A stretch of 42,512 bases of DNA from Elusimicrobiota bacterium (GTDB taxonomy: Bacteria; Elusimicrobiota; Elusimicrobia; Elusimicrobiales; UBA9959): NCBI GenBank assembly GCA_009773155.1, contig WOVA01000019.1, positions 1 to 42,512 of the forward strand, read 5' to 3'. Made by a program: the position numbers and the translations under genes. Positions 25,300 through 32,491 of this stretch are shown one piece after another. A model generated the notes under the pieces. It made no database searches, was not told the origin of the DNA, and saw only the letters and a program-made list of their open reading frames with translations. Position 1 is the stretch's first letter, and the number at the start of each line of letters is the position of its first letter.

Positions 25300-27789
25300 T
25301 CAGTCCGCGGCCAGGGTCAGGGCCTCGCCCTCGCCTTTGTAATCGACCCTTATAGTCGCGCCGGGTTTGGCGTTGGCGTTGAGGATGAACTCCGCTATCG
25401 GGTCCTCCAGCAGCCGCTGCACGGTGCGCAGTATCGGCCGCGCGCCGTAGTTGGCGTCGAAGCCCGTCTTGATCAGGAATTTCTTGGCCGCGTCGGTTAT
25501 CGTGAGCTTGAGTTTCCTGTCGTCGAGCTTCTTCTCCACCTTGCGCAGGTTGAGCTCCAGGATATGCACCATGTCGGACTCGGTGAGCGGCCGGAAGACG
25601 ATGATCTCGTCGATGCGGTTGATGAACTCCGGGTTGAAGACGCGCTTGACCTCGTCCATCACGGTGTCCTTCATCTCGCGGTAATCCTTCTCTTTGTCCT
25701 CGGCGGGCATGAAGCCCAGCGACTTGCCCTTGGAGATGAGGCGGGCGCCGACATTGGAGGTCATGATGAGGATGCAGTTCTTGAAGCTGACCTTGTGGCC
25801 CAGGCTGTCCGACAGGACGCCCTCGTCCATGATCTGCAGCAGTATATTGAAGACGTCCGGGTGGGCCTTCTCTATCTCGTCGAGCACCACGACGGAGTAG
25901 GGCTTGCGGCGCACCAGCTCAGTGAGCTTGCCTCCCTCCTCGTAGCCGACATAGCCGGGGGGCGCGCCGATCAGGCGGCTCACGGAGAACTTTTCCATGT
26001 ACTCGGACATGTCGATACGGACCATGGCTTCCTCGTTGCCGAACAGGAAGTCCGCCAGCACGCGGGCGAGCTCGGTCTTGCCGACGCCCGTCGGGCCCAG
26101 GAAGATGAAGTTGCCTATCGGGCGCTTGGGGTCCTTCATGCCCGTGCGGCTGCGCTTGATGGCCTGCGCGATTATCTTTACGGCCTCGTCCTGGCCGATG
26201 AGGCGCTTATGGATCTCGGCCTCCATGTTCTTAAGCTTGTCCACCTCGCTCTCGGTCATGCGGGTGACCGGGATGCCGGTCCACTTGGAGGCGATGGAGG
26301 CTATATCCTCCTCGGTGACCTCGGGGGTCTGCTTGTCGCGAGCCTCGCGCCATTTCTTGCGCGAGTCCTCTATGGCTTTCTTGAGTTCCTTTTCCTTGTC
26401 GCGCAGCTTGGAGGCCTTCTCGAACTCCTGCGCGTAGGAGGCCGCGTTCTTCTCCTTGGTGACCTCTTCGAGCTCCATCTCCTTCTGCTTGAACTCCGGG
26501 GGCACGACCGAGATCCTCAGCCGCGCGCGGCTGCCGGCCTCGTCGAGCAGGTCGATCGCCTTGTCCGGCAGCGCCCGGTCGGTTATATATTTATCGGACA
26601 GCACGACCGCGGCGAAGATGGCCGGGTCGGAGTACTTGCACTTGTGATGGGCCTCGTACTTGTCCTGGAGGCCTTTGAGTATCTCCACGGTCTCCTCGAC
26701 GGAAGGCGGGTCGACCACTACGGGCTGGAAGCGGCGCTCAAGAGCCGGGTCGCGCTCTATGTGCTTACGGTACTCGTCGAAGGTGGTGGCGCCTATGCAC
26801 TGCATCTCGCCGCGCGCCAGCGCCGGCTTGAGCATGTTGGAGGCGTCTATGGCGCCCTCGGCCGCTCCCGCGCCGATGACGGTGTGCAGCTCGTCGATGA
26901 AGGCGATGATGGAGTTCTTGGACTTGCGTATCTCCTCGATGATGCTCTTGAGGCGCTGCTCGAACTCGCCGCGGTACTTGGTGCCGGCTACGATGGACGC
27001 CAGGTCCAGCGAAAGCAGGCGCTTGCCGGCCAGCGTGTCGGAGATGTCGCCGGCGATTATCTTCTGAGCCAGGCCTTCCACGATGGCGGTCTTGCCCACG
27101 CCGGGCTCGCCTATCAGCACGGGGTTGTTCTTGGTGCGGCGGCCCAGCACCTGCACCAGGCGGTCTATCTCGTTGACGCGGCCGATTACCGGGTCCAGCT
27201 TGCCCTCGCGGGCCAGCTGCGTCATGTCGCGCGCGAACTCGTCGAGCGTGGGGGTCTTGGTCTTGCCCCTGGGCGCGGCGTGCGAGCGTGGCGCCGGCTG
27301 CTCGCGCTGCTCGCCCTTCTCGCCCTTGCCGCCCTCGGCGCCGGCCTGCTCGGTCTCGCCCAGCGTATTGAGGACCTCCTCGCGCACGGCGTCGAGTTTG
27401 AGCTCCAGGTTCTGCAGCACGCGGGCGGCCACGCCCTCCTCCTCGCGGATGAGGCCCAGCAGGATATGCTCGGTGCCGATATAGGTGTGCTTCATGTCGG
27501 AGGCCTCGGAGACGGCGAACTCCAGGACCTTCTTGGCGCGCGGGGTGAAGGGGATCTCGCCGAGCAGCATCATGTTGTCGCCGATGCCGACGATCTTCTC
27601 TATCTCGGCGCGCACCTTGCGCAGGTCCACGCCTATATTGGAGAGCACCTGGGCCGCGACGCCCTCGCCGAGGGCGATGAGGCCGAGCAGGATATGCTCG
27701 GTGCCGACGTAATCGTGATTGAGGCGCTTGGCCTCCTCCTGGGCGATAAGTATGACCCTCTGCGCGCGTTCAGTGAACCTGGTTCCCAT
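25300..27789 (-). CDS. clpC: ATP-dependent Clp protease ATPase subunit ClpC
   Basis: This is the AAA+ unfoldase that feeds ClpP (829 aa). Two N-terminal Clp repeats ([14 protein letters not shown] and [19 protein letters not shown]) are followed by a low-complexity linker, AAA-1 with Walker A GEPGVGKT, a middle coiled-coil/UVR-like segment ([26 protein letters not shown]), and AAA-2 with [12 protein letters not shown] and the arginine-rich sensor region. The N-terminal doublet and middle segment point to ClpC rather than ClpA or ClpB. The start has AAGGAG 7 nt before the ATG. The leader carries palindromic repeat copy B. No mcsA/mcsB or ctsR is adjacent. Confidence 0.95.
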   Translation of the reverse strand: MGTRFTERAQRVILIAQEEAKRLNHDYVGTEHILLGLIALGEGVAAQVLSNIGVDLRKVRAEIEKIVGIGDNMMLLGEIPFTPRAKKVLEFAVSEASDMKHTYIGTEHILLGLIREEEGVAARVLQNLELKLDAVREEVLNTLGETEQAGAEGGKGEKGEQREQPAPRSHAAPRGKTKTPTLDEFARDMTQLAREGKLDPVIGRVNEIDRLVQVLGRRTKNNPVLIGEPGVGKTAIVEGLAQKIIAGDISDTLAGKRLLSLDLASIVAGTKYRGEFEQRLKSIIEEIRKSKNSIIAFIDELHTVIGAGAAEGAIDASNMLKPALARGEMQCIGATTFDEYRKHIERDPALERRFQPVVVDPPSVEETVEILKGLQDKYEAHHKCKYSDPAIFAAVVLSDKYITDRALPDKAIDLLDEAGSRARLRISVVPPEFKQKEMELEEVTKEKNAASYAQEFEKASKLRDKEKELKKAIEDSRKKWREARDKQTPEVTEEDIASIASKWTGIPVTRMTESEVDKLKNMEAEIHKRLIGQDEAVKIIAQAIKRSRTGMKDPKRPIGNFIFLGPTGVGKTELARVLADFLFGNEEAMVRIDMSEYMEKFSVSRLIGAPPGYVGYEEGGKLTELVRRKPYSVVVLDEIEKAHPDVFNILLQIMDEGVLSDSLGHKVSFKNCILIMTSNVGARLISKGKSLGFMPAEDKEKDYREMKDTVMDEVKRVFNPEFINRIDEIIVFRPLTESDMVHILELNLRKVEKKLDDRKLKLTITDAAKKFLIKTGFDANYGARPILRTVQRLLEDPIAEFILNANAKPGATIRVDYKGEGEALTLAAD

Positions 27790-27837
27790 GGGCAGTCTCC
27801 TTCGTCGTATGAAAAGCGAAATCCGTAAAAGCCGGCC

Positions 27838-27882
27838 GCATCAGCGGGGGACACCATGCGGCACGGCGTCCCCGTACCGTCC
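27838..27882 (+). repeat. Palindromic 45-bp repeat, copy B, in the clpC leader
   Basis: This copy differs by only two bases from copy A through GTACCGTCC. The 12-bp arms lie at 27847-27858 and 27862-27873. It is bracketed by GGCCGC and GCGGCC sequences, so the clpC leader RNA can form a two-tier hairpin. It is the only one of the three copies outside a gene. Confidence 0.85.
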
Positions 27883-27972
27883 ACGCGGCCGGCCGGGATT
27901 GAATCTATATGATATTATGACACAACGGGGGCGGGGTTTTCAATTTCCCCCCGCGCGGCCCCGTCGGAAGGG

Positions 27973-29310
27973 TCAGGGCCTGCGGACGGTGATGTGGAAG
28001 CCGTTAACCTTCTCCACCACCAGCTCGTCTCCGTCTTCGGCGGAACCCGAGACCATTTCCGCGTCCCAGAGCTCACCCTCCACCAGGACCTTGCCCTTCG
28101 GGGTGAGGGCGGTTTTAGCCAGCGCCTTCTTGCCCTCCAGGCTCTCTATGCCCGTGACCACCTTGCGCATATGCGCCCTTACCACTATCCAGGCGAGCAG
28201 CGCGGTGACCGCGACCACGCCTATAACGTTGGCTAGTATGGTTTCCATGGATATCGACAGACCTCCCAGCGACGGACCTCTGAACAACATCAGTGAGCCC
28301 AGCGTCATAGCGATGACGCCGCCCACGGTAAGCAGGCCGTAACTCATTACCTTTATCTCGGCTATGAAAAGAACGAAAGCCAGCAGTATCAGGCCCACGC
28401 CGGCGAAGCTGGCCGAAAGCGTCTGGAAAGAGTAGAAGGCCAGCAGCATGGAAATGCCGCCGACGACACCCGGCAGTATCAGGCCCGGATTGTAGAGCTC
28501 GATGAAAAGGCCGGCCGCGCCCAGGCTCATCAGTATCATCGCGATATTGGGGTCGGTCACGGCCGCCAGGAATTTCTGCCGGCGCGTCTGCTCGAAGCGG
28601 GTCACGGCGGGCTTCTTCACCGAAAGCTTCCCGAAATCGCCGGCCTTGAAGCCGTCGGCCTTCGCCAACAGTTCGTCGAGGTCTTTGGCCATGAAGTCGG
28701 CCACGCCGGCCTTGACGGCCTCCTCGGCGGAGATGGAATCGCTCTTCTTGACCGCGTCGACCGACCATTTCACGTTGCGGCCGGTCTTCTGCGTGATGGA
28801 TTTTATGTAGGCCGAGGCGTCGTTGAGGACCTTGTCCTCCATCGGAGAGCTCTTCTTTTTCCCCTTCCCGTCCTTGGCGCCCATATCCCCCGGCGAGGGC
28901 ACGGCGCCCAGCATGACGGGATGGGCGGCGCCGATATTGGTGCCCGGCGCCATGACCACCAGCGGCGAGGCCATGGCGATGAAGACGCCGGCCGAGGCCG
29001 CGCGCGCGCCCTGCGGCGAGACATAGACGGCGACGGGTTTTTTGGAGGCCAGCATCTCCTTGATGATATCGCGCATCGCCGCGTCCAGGCCCCCGGGCGT
29101 GTCCAGCGCGATGACCAGCAGGTCGGCGCCGCCCTCGGCGTTGAGGCGTCGGACGGCGTCGCCCAGGAATTCGGCCGAAACCGGGGTTATCGGCCCGGAA
29201 TACGGGGCGATCGTTACGCTGCGGACCTCGTATGTCTTTACGGGCGCCGCGTAGGCGGCGGGCGCCAGCGAGGCGGCCAGTATGAATGAGGCTGCGAGAC
29301 TTGTCTTCAT
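27973..29310 (-). CDS. NfeD-family membrane-bound serine protease (long form)
   Basis: This 445-aa protein begins with a signal peptide (about 1-21), followed by a ClpP/SppA-like protease domain (about 30-225). Its nucleophile is probably the Ser in ARAASAGVFIAMAS, in the usual context after LDTPGGLDAAMRDIIKEML. Next come four to five membrane helices (about 265-395) and an NfeD/OB-fold domain at the C-terminus (KALAKTALTPKGKVLVEGELWDAEM). Long NfeD proteins of this type normally pair with a stomatin/SPFH protein, but none is adjacent. A TATAAT lies upstream, and a GC-rich inverted repeat (29324-29342) lies in the leader just before the ribosome site. Confidence 0.9.
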   Translation of the reverse strand: MKTSLAASFILAASLAPAAYAAPVKTYEVRSVTIAPYSGPITPVSAEFLGDAVRRLNAEGGADLLVIALDTPGGLDAAMRDIIKEMLASKKPVAVYVSPQGARAASAGVFIAMASPLVVMAPGTNIGAAHPVMLGAVPSPGDMGAKDGKGKKKSSPMEDKVLNDASAYIKSITQKTGRNVKWSVDAVKKSDSISAEEAVKAGVADFMAKDLDELLAKADGFKAGDFGKLSVKKPAVTRFEQTRRQKFLAAVTDPNIAMILMSLGAAGLFIELYNPGLILPGVVGGISMLLAFYSFQTLSASFAGVGLILLAFVLFIAEIKVMSYGLLTVGGVIAMTLGSLMLFRGPSLGGLSISMETILANVIGVVAVTALLAWIVVRAHMRKVVTGIESLEGKKALAKTALTPKGKVLVEGELWDAEMVSGSAEDGDELVVEKVNGFHITVRRP

Positions 29311-29460
29311 GGGTTCTCCCCTGGAGCGGGCCGGGCCCGCTCTTTTCTTTCAAGGGTAATTATACATTTTGAAGGCCGTCCGGATGACAGGACCCGGCGG
29401 GATTTTGTAACATTCTTGCGCGGCATTTAAGGACGCAATAAGACGATAAGGGGAATTAAT

Positions 29461-29778
29461 ATGAAGAAATCGACCAAAGCCATAAGCACGGGCGTGGGCA
29501 TAGCGGCGCTGGCCGCCCTCGGCGCCTATTTCCTCACCGGCAAGCGCGGCGAGAAGAACCGGGAGCTCATCGCCGGCTGGACCCTCAAGATGAAGGGCGA
29601 GGTGCTCGAGAAGGCCGAGAAACTCAAGGAACTCAACAAGGAAGCCTACGAGAAGATCGTGGACGACGTTACCCGCCGCTACGAGCGCGTGGGCCGCGCC
29701 GGCGCCGCGGAGCTTAAAAACATCAAGTCGGAGCTCAAGGACGCCTGGAGGCATGTCGGCAAAGCGGCGCTCAAGTAA
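29461..29778 (+). CDS. YtxH-like small membrane-anchored helical protein
   Basis: This 105-aa protein has one N-terminal membrane helix (TGVGIAALAALGAYFLTG, about 10-27) followed by basic residues and a long charged helix, the layout of YtxH/gas-vesicle-type stress proteins. The AAGGGG ribosome site lies 7 nt before the ATG. Homologues are often stress-induced envelope proteins; that role is inferred from layout only. It is monocistronic, and its stop is 9 bp from the convergent DUF4404 gene. Confidence 0.75.
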   Translation: MKKSTKAISTGVGIAALAALGAYFLTGKRGEKNRELIAGWTLKMKGEVLEKAEKLKELNKEAYEKIVDDVTRRYERVGRAGAAELKNIKSELKDAWRHVGKAALK

Positions 29779-29787
29779 AGCGCACGC

Positions 29788-30120
29788 TCATATGCCCATG
29801 CGGGCCAGTATCATGCAGATCTCGTTGACCACGCCGGTCAGCGTGGGGTGAGTGGCCTCGAATCCTTTCACGGCCTGCTCCACCCCCTCTATGGAGAGTT
29901 CTTTCAGCCGGGCGCTGGCCTCCTCGCGCGTGGCCTCGTGGGCCGCGGCCTCCGTGAAGCGCCCCAGGCTGCGGGCCTCCTCGATGCGCTCCGGCGGCAG
30001 CGCCGCCAGCTCGGCCTTGAGCTTGTTAAGGAGCGCCACCAGTTCGGCCTTGTCCTTCGACTTGCCGGCCTCTATCCTGGCTATCGCCGATTCTATCCGC
30101 GCCAGAGTGTCCTTTATCAT
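29788..30120 (-). CDS. DUF4404 family protein
   Basis: This 110-aa protein matches the DUF4404 pattern as I know it: an N-terminal helix starting MIKDTLARIE, then ELVALLNKLKAELAALPPE, EEARSLGRFTEAAAHEATRE, and a C-terminal VKGFEATHPTLTGVVNEICMILARMGI. It is predicted to be fully helical and cytoplasmic, with no known activity. The ATG has a GGGAGG ribosome site 5 nt upstream, inside the end of the preceding gene. It is probably cotranscribed with the small membrane protein at 30026-30406. Confidence 0.82.
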   Translation of the reverse strand: MIKDTLARIESAIARIEAGKSKDKAELVALLNKLKAELAALPPERIEEARSLGRFTEAAAHEATREEASARLKELSIEGVEQAVKGFEATHPTLTGVVNEICMILARMGI

Positions 30121-30406
30121 TTTTCCTCCCGTCTTTCCTGAAAATTAAATACATCCGTCCCACGCAGAAGACCAGGGCCAGGCCGTTTACCAGCTTCCAG
30201 GCCAGCAGCCAGGCCGGCGCCCACCAGGCCCCGGTCTTCATCTCGGCCAGGTCCGACAGGCCGAACAGGATGAAGAGGGCGGCGGCCGCGGCCGTAAGGC
30301 CTTTCATCCGCGAGAACGGCTCGCCGTTGCGCGCCCCGGCAAGCGCCAGTCCCGCCGCGAACCAGACGGCGGCCTCCGCCAGGTTGAAGGCCCCGGAAAT
30401 ATCCAT
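30026..30406 (-). CDS. Small conserved membrane protein (C-terminus possibly frameshifted)
   Basis: I take the start at MDISGAFNLAEAAVWFAAGLA (ATG 30406), which gives 126 residues with three or four membrane helices. Conserved-looking features are the N-terminal helix, LFGLSDLAEMKTGAWWAPAWLLAWK and a basic tail. As written, the frame runs 95 nt into the DUF4404 gene and ends in an unlikely polar tail (GADRIGDSQDRGRQVEGQG). One extra A in the A5 run at 30121-30125 would instead end the protein after RKDGRKK, at a TGA overlapping the next ATG. The promoter overlaps that of arfB, with only 25 bp between the two start codons. Confidence 0.65.
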   Translation of the reverse strand: MDISGAFNLAEAAVWFAAGLALAGARNGEPFSRMKGLTAAAAALFILFGLSDLAEMKTGAWWAPAWLLAWKLVNGLALVFCVGRMYLIFRKDGRKNDKGHSGADRIGDSQDRGRQVEGQGRTGGAP

Positions 30407-30411
30407 GCCGC

Positions 30412-30427
30412 CTATATGATAATATTT
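30412..30427. promoter_or_regulatory. Overlapping divergent promoter core of arfB and the membrane gene
   Basis: This AT-rich core reads TATATGATAATATT on the plus strand and AATATTATCATATA on the minus strand, so each strand offers a -10-like hexamer. GATAAT (30418-30423) ends 8 nt before the arfB ATG. On the minus strand the box ends only a few nt before the ATG at 30406. The -35 positions must lie inside the opposite coding regions. Confidence 0.5.
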
Positions 30428-30431
30428 TGGC

Positions 30432-30848
30432 ATGGAAGGTGAAAGGAAGTCTTTCCGGGTCAACCCCGGCTCCATAGAGGAACGCTTCGTGCGCAGCGGC
30501 GGCCACGGCGGCCAGAACGTCAACAAGGTGGCCACCGCCGTGCAGCTGCGCTTCTCCCCGTCCCTCTCCGGTCTGCCCTACTGGGCGGCCGAAAGGCTGA
30601 AGACCCTGGCCGGATCCCGTCTCACCGACGGGAGCGAGGTGCTGATAGAGGCCAGCGAACACCGCACCCAGGAGCAGAACCGCCGCGCGGCGCGCGCCAG
30701 GCTCGACTCGCTGGTGTCCGCGGCTCTGCGCCCGCCGAAAAAACGCAGGGCGACCAGGCCCACCCACGGCTCCAAACTGCGCAGGCTCGACGAAAAGAAG
30801 CGCCGCTCGGGCCTCAAGCGCGAGCGGCGCGACGGCTGCGACGATTAG
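30432..30848 (+). CDS. arfB: ArfB-like peptidyl-tRNA hydrolase (RF-1 domain)
   Basis: This 138-aa protein rescues stalled ribosomes by hydrolysing peptidyl-tRNA without a stop codon. The GGQ catalytic motif is at residues 26-28 within RFVRSGGHGGQNVNKV. The RF-1 domain (about 5-100) is followed by a basic tail (PPKKRRATRPTHGSKLRRLDEKKRRSGLKRERR) that in ArfB lies in the mRNA channel. No codon-recognition domain is present, so it is not RF1 or RF2. It is probably leaderless: GATAAT ends 8 nt before the ATG and there is no Shine-Dalgarno. It is convergent with the Gre-factor gene across 3 bp. Confidence 0.9.
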   Translation: MEGERKSFRVNPGSIEERFVRSGGHGGQNVNKVATAVQLRFSPSLSGLPYWAAERLKTLAGSRLTDGSEVLIEASEHRTQEQNRRAARARLDSLVSAALRPPKKRRATRPTHGSKLRRLDEKKRRSGLKRERRDGCDD

Positions 30849-30851
30849 GCC

Positions 30852-31355
30852 TCAGCCTTCCGGGTAGGTCACCGAAATTATCTCCAGCGTCATGTCGCCC
30901 AGGCGGCGCTTCCACACGACCCGGTCCCCGGCCCTGGCGCCCAGCAGCGCGCCGGCCAGCGGCGAAGCCCAGTTTATGAGCCCGGCCGGGGCGTCGGCCT
31001 CGTCCTCTCCCACTATCACGTAATCCTTAAGGTCCCCGCCGGCCCCCCTGACGCGCACCGAAGCGCCGAAACGGGCGTCGGCATAGGAGGCGCCGCGGTT
31101 GTCCAGCAGGATGGCCTGCTTCAGCTTCCCCTCGTAATAGAGGAGGTCCAGCTCGGCCTGTCTAAGCTCCAACCCGCGCTCCGCGTCGCCCTTCTCGGCC
31201 AGCAGCGCGTCGCGGCGGCGGGCGAGGCCGGCGACCTTCTCCTCCAAAGCCTTCAGCCCCGCGGCCGTGACATAGTTGGGCCGCCCGCTGGGCCGGCGCT
31301 CCACCGGTTCCGCGGGGGCGCTTTCGCCCTCGTTCTTAACGAATGCCCTGCTCAT
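30852..31355 (-). CDS. GreA/GreB-type transcription elongation factor
   Basis: This factor stimulates RNA cleavage by backtracked RNA polymerase (167 aa). It begins MSRAFVKNEGE, as GreB proteins do, and has the N-terminal coiled-coil finger (LKALEEKVAGLARRRDALLAEKGDAERGLELRQAELDLLYYEGKLKQA) and the C-terminal FKBP-like domain (VRGAGGDLKDYVIVGEDEADAPAGLINWASPLAGALLGARAGDRV). The tip of the finger carries acidic residues (EKGDAE), as needed for cleavage. I chose ATG 31355 for its GGGGGG ribosome site. The leader is short and contains an attenuator-like hairpin (31371-31399). Confidence 0.88.
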   Translation of the reverse strand: MSRAFVKNEGESAPAEPVERRPSGRPNYVTAAGLKALEEKVAGLARRRDALLAEKGDAERGLELRQAELDLLYYEGKLKQAILLDNRGASYADARFGASVRVRGAGGDLKDYVIVGEDEADAPAGLINWASPLAGALLGARAGDRVVWKRRLGDMTLEIISVTYPEG

Positions 31356-31370
31356 TGTGATACCCCCCGT

Positions 31371-31399
31371 AAAAACATGCGCCCCTGGCGCGGGGGCAT
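31371..31399 (-). terminator. Attenuator-like hairpin in the Gre-factor leader
   Basis: On the minus strand ATGCCCCC pairs with GGGGCGCAT (one bulged C) around GCGCCA, followed by TGTTTTTA. The hairpin begins at the predicted transcription start and ends before the ribosome site. Confidence 0.5.
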
Positions 31400-31404
31400 A
31401 CGAT

Positions 31405-31433
31405 ATTGTAACCCGTCCCCGCCTCGAATTCAA
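31405..31433 (-). promoter_or_regulatory. Promoter of the Gre-factor gene
   Basis: On the minus strand TTGAAT (31428-31433), 17 nt, then TACAAT (31405-31410). The predicted start is near 31398. Confidence 0.65.
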
Positions 31434-31467
31434 GGCCTTACGGCTCAACCCCGCGGCGATAAAAGGC

Positions 31468-32097
31468 CTACGCCGGGTCCTTCAGGGCGGCGACCGCGGC
31501 TTCCAGGGCCGCGACCCGCGCCTCCAGGTCCGCCAGCCTGTCCGGCTGGAGCGGTACGGGGACACCATGCGGCATGGTGTCCCCCGCCGACGCGGCGGGC
31601 GCGCCGGAGAAAAGATGCGCGAAACGGGTCTCTTTCTGGCCGGCCTGCCGCGGCAGGCGCGCTGCCATCGGATCCGGCCTGGCCGCGAGCTCCTGCATAA
31701 GACCCTCCACCTCCGTCGTGCCGGCGAACCGGCAGAGCCGCTCGCTCCTGCCCTTTATCTCGCCGGAAGTCTGCGGTCCCCGCAGCAGCAGGACTATGAA
31801 TATTCCGGTGATCCTGGGATCGTCGGTGCCCAGCAGTTCGCTTATGCGATGGCGGAACTTGGGCACGCGGTCTCCGGGGGCCTGCACCCGCTCGGCCAGG
31901 CCCTTGTCGATAAGGGACTGCACGGCCCGTCCCATCGTATCGAGGTCCAGGTTCATTACCGGCTCGCGGCTGGTCTTCTGGTTGCAGGCGGCCAGCAGAG
32001 AATTAAAAGTGAGCGGGTACTGCTCCCGCACGGTAAGGGCCTTCTCGGCCAGCGAACCCAGCACCCTGGCCTCGACTTCATCGAGCTGTATCGGCAT
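31468..32097 (-). CDS. yceH: YceH family (DUF480) winged-helix protein
   Basis: This 209-aa protein matches YceH: IQLDEVEARVLGSLAEKALTVREQYPLTFNSLLAACNQKTSREPVMNLD at the N-terminus, VPKFRHRISELL and a second winged helix (LLLRGPQTSGEIKGRSERLCRF). E. coli yceH is a helix-turn-helix protein of unclear role. Between residues about 168 and 182 the protein contains SAGDTMPHGVPVP, encoded by palindromic repeat copy C, inserted just before the C-terminal coiled coil (LADLEARVAALEAAVAALK). The insert keeps the frame. It lies 9 nt after the FKBP gene, probably in one operon. Confidence 0.9.
   Translation of the reverse strand: MPIQLDEVEARVLGSLAEKALTVREQYPLTFNSLLAACNQKTSREPVMNLDLDTMGRAVQSLIDKGLAERVQAPGDRVPKFRHRISELLGTDDPRITGIFIVLLLRGPQTSGEIKGRSERLCRFAGTTEVEGLMQELAARPDPMAARLPRQAGQKETRFAHLFSGAPAASAGDTMPHGVPVPLQPDRLADLEARVAALEAAVAALKDPA
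31548..31592 (-). repeat. Palindromic 45-bp repeat, copy C, inside yceH
   Basis: This copy has perfect 12-bp arms (31558-31569, 31573-31584) around a 3-nt loop. It matches copy A in 40 or more of 45 positions when read on the minus strand. It is translated in the same frame and orientation as copy A. Confidence 0.85.
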
Positions 32098-32106
32098 GCC
32101 CCCTCC

Positions 32107-32454
32107 TCAGTCCACTTTCAGCAGTTCTACTTCGAAGTACAGCGTGGCGCCCGGGGGGATGACCTTCCCGGCCCCCCTGCTCCCGTAGCCCAGGTCCGGC
32201 GGGATGACCAGCAGGCGGCGGCCGCCGATGCGCATTCCCGGCACTCCCTCGTCCCAGCCCTTTATCACCATTCCCCCGCCCAGTTTGAATTCGAAAGGTT
32301 CGTCTCGGTCCCTGGAACTATCGAATTTTTTGCCGTTGGCCAGGGTCCCGGTATAATGCACCTTCACGGTCTTGCCGCTTACCGCGGCCGCCCCCTCGCC
32401 TTCCTCCAGGTCCTTGTATTTAAGTCCCGACTTAAGAGTCATCTCATCGCTCAT
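32107..32454 (-). CDS. FKBP-type peptidyl-prolyl isomerase
   Basis: This 115-aa cytoplasmic single-domain FKBP catalyses proline cis-trans isomerisation. All family blocks are intact: [57 protein letters not shown] and [16 protein letters not shown]. No signal peptide is present. I chose ATG 32454 for its GGAGGG ribosome site 3 nt upstream; a longer frame upstream has no such support. It is the first gene of an apparent pair with yceH. Confidence 0.94.
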   Translation of the reverse strand: MSDEMTLKSGLKYKDLEEGEGAAAVSGKTVKVHYTGTLANGKKFDSSRDRDEPFEFKLGGGMVIKGWDEGVPGMRIGGRRLLVIPPDLGYGSRGAGKVIPPGATLYFEVELLKVD

Positions 32455-32491
32455 TGTCCCTCCATTTTTACCGATAACACCGCGCTCCCGC

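Noticed and set aside
25243-27828. 861-residue plus-strand frame opposite clpC
   Set aside because: clpC is certain from its Walker motifs; the antisense frame shows only low-complexity Val/Leu/Gly sequence.
27633-27884. Small minus-strand frame starting inside repeat copy B
   Set aside because: It comes from the palindrome (DGTGTPCRMVSPAD) and overlaps the start of clpC out of frame.
27890-27972. CIRCE-type heat-shock operator near clpC
   Set aside because: No TTAGCACTC-N9-GAGTGCTAA sequence is present; the only inverted repeats are the 45-bp repeat and a short GC hairpin.
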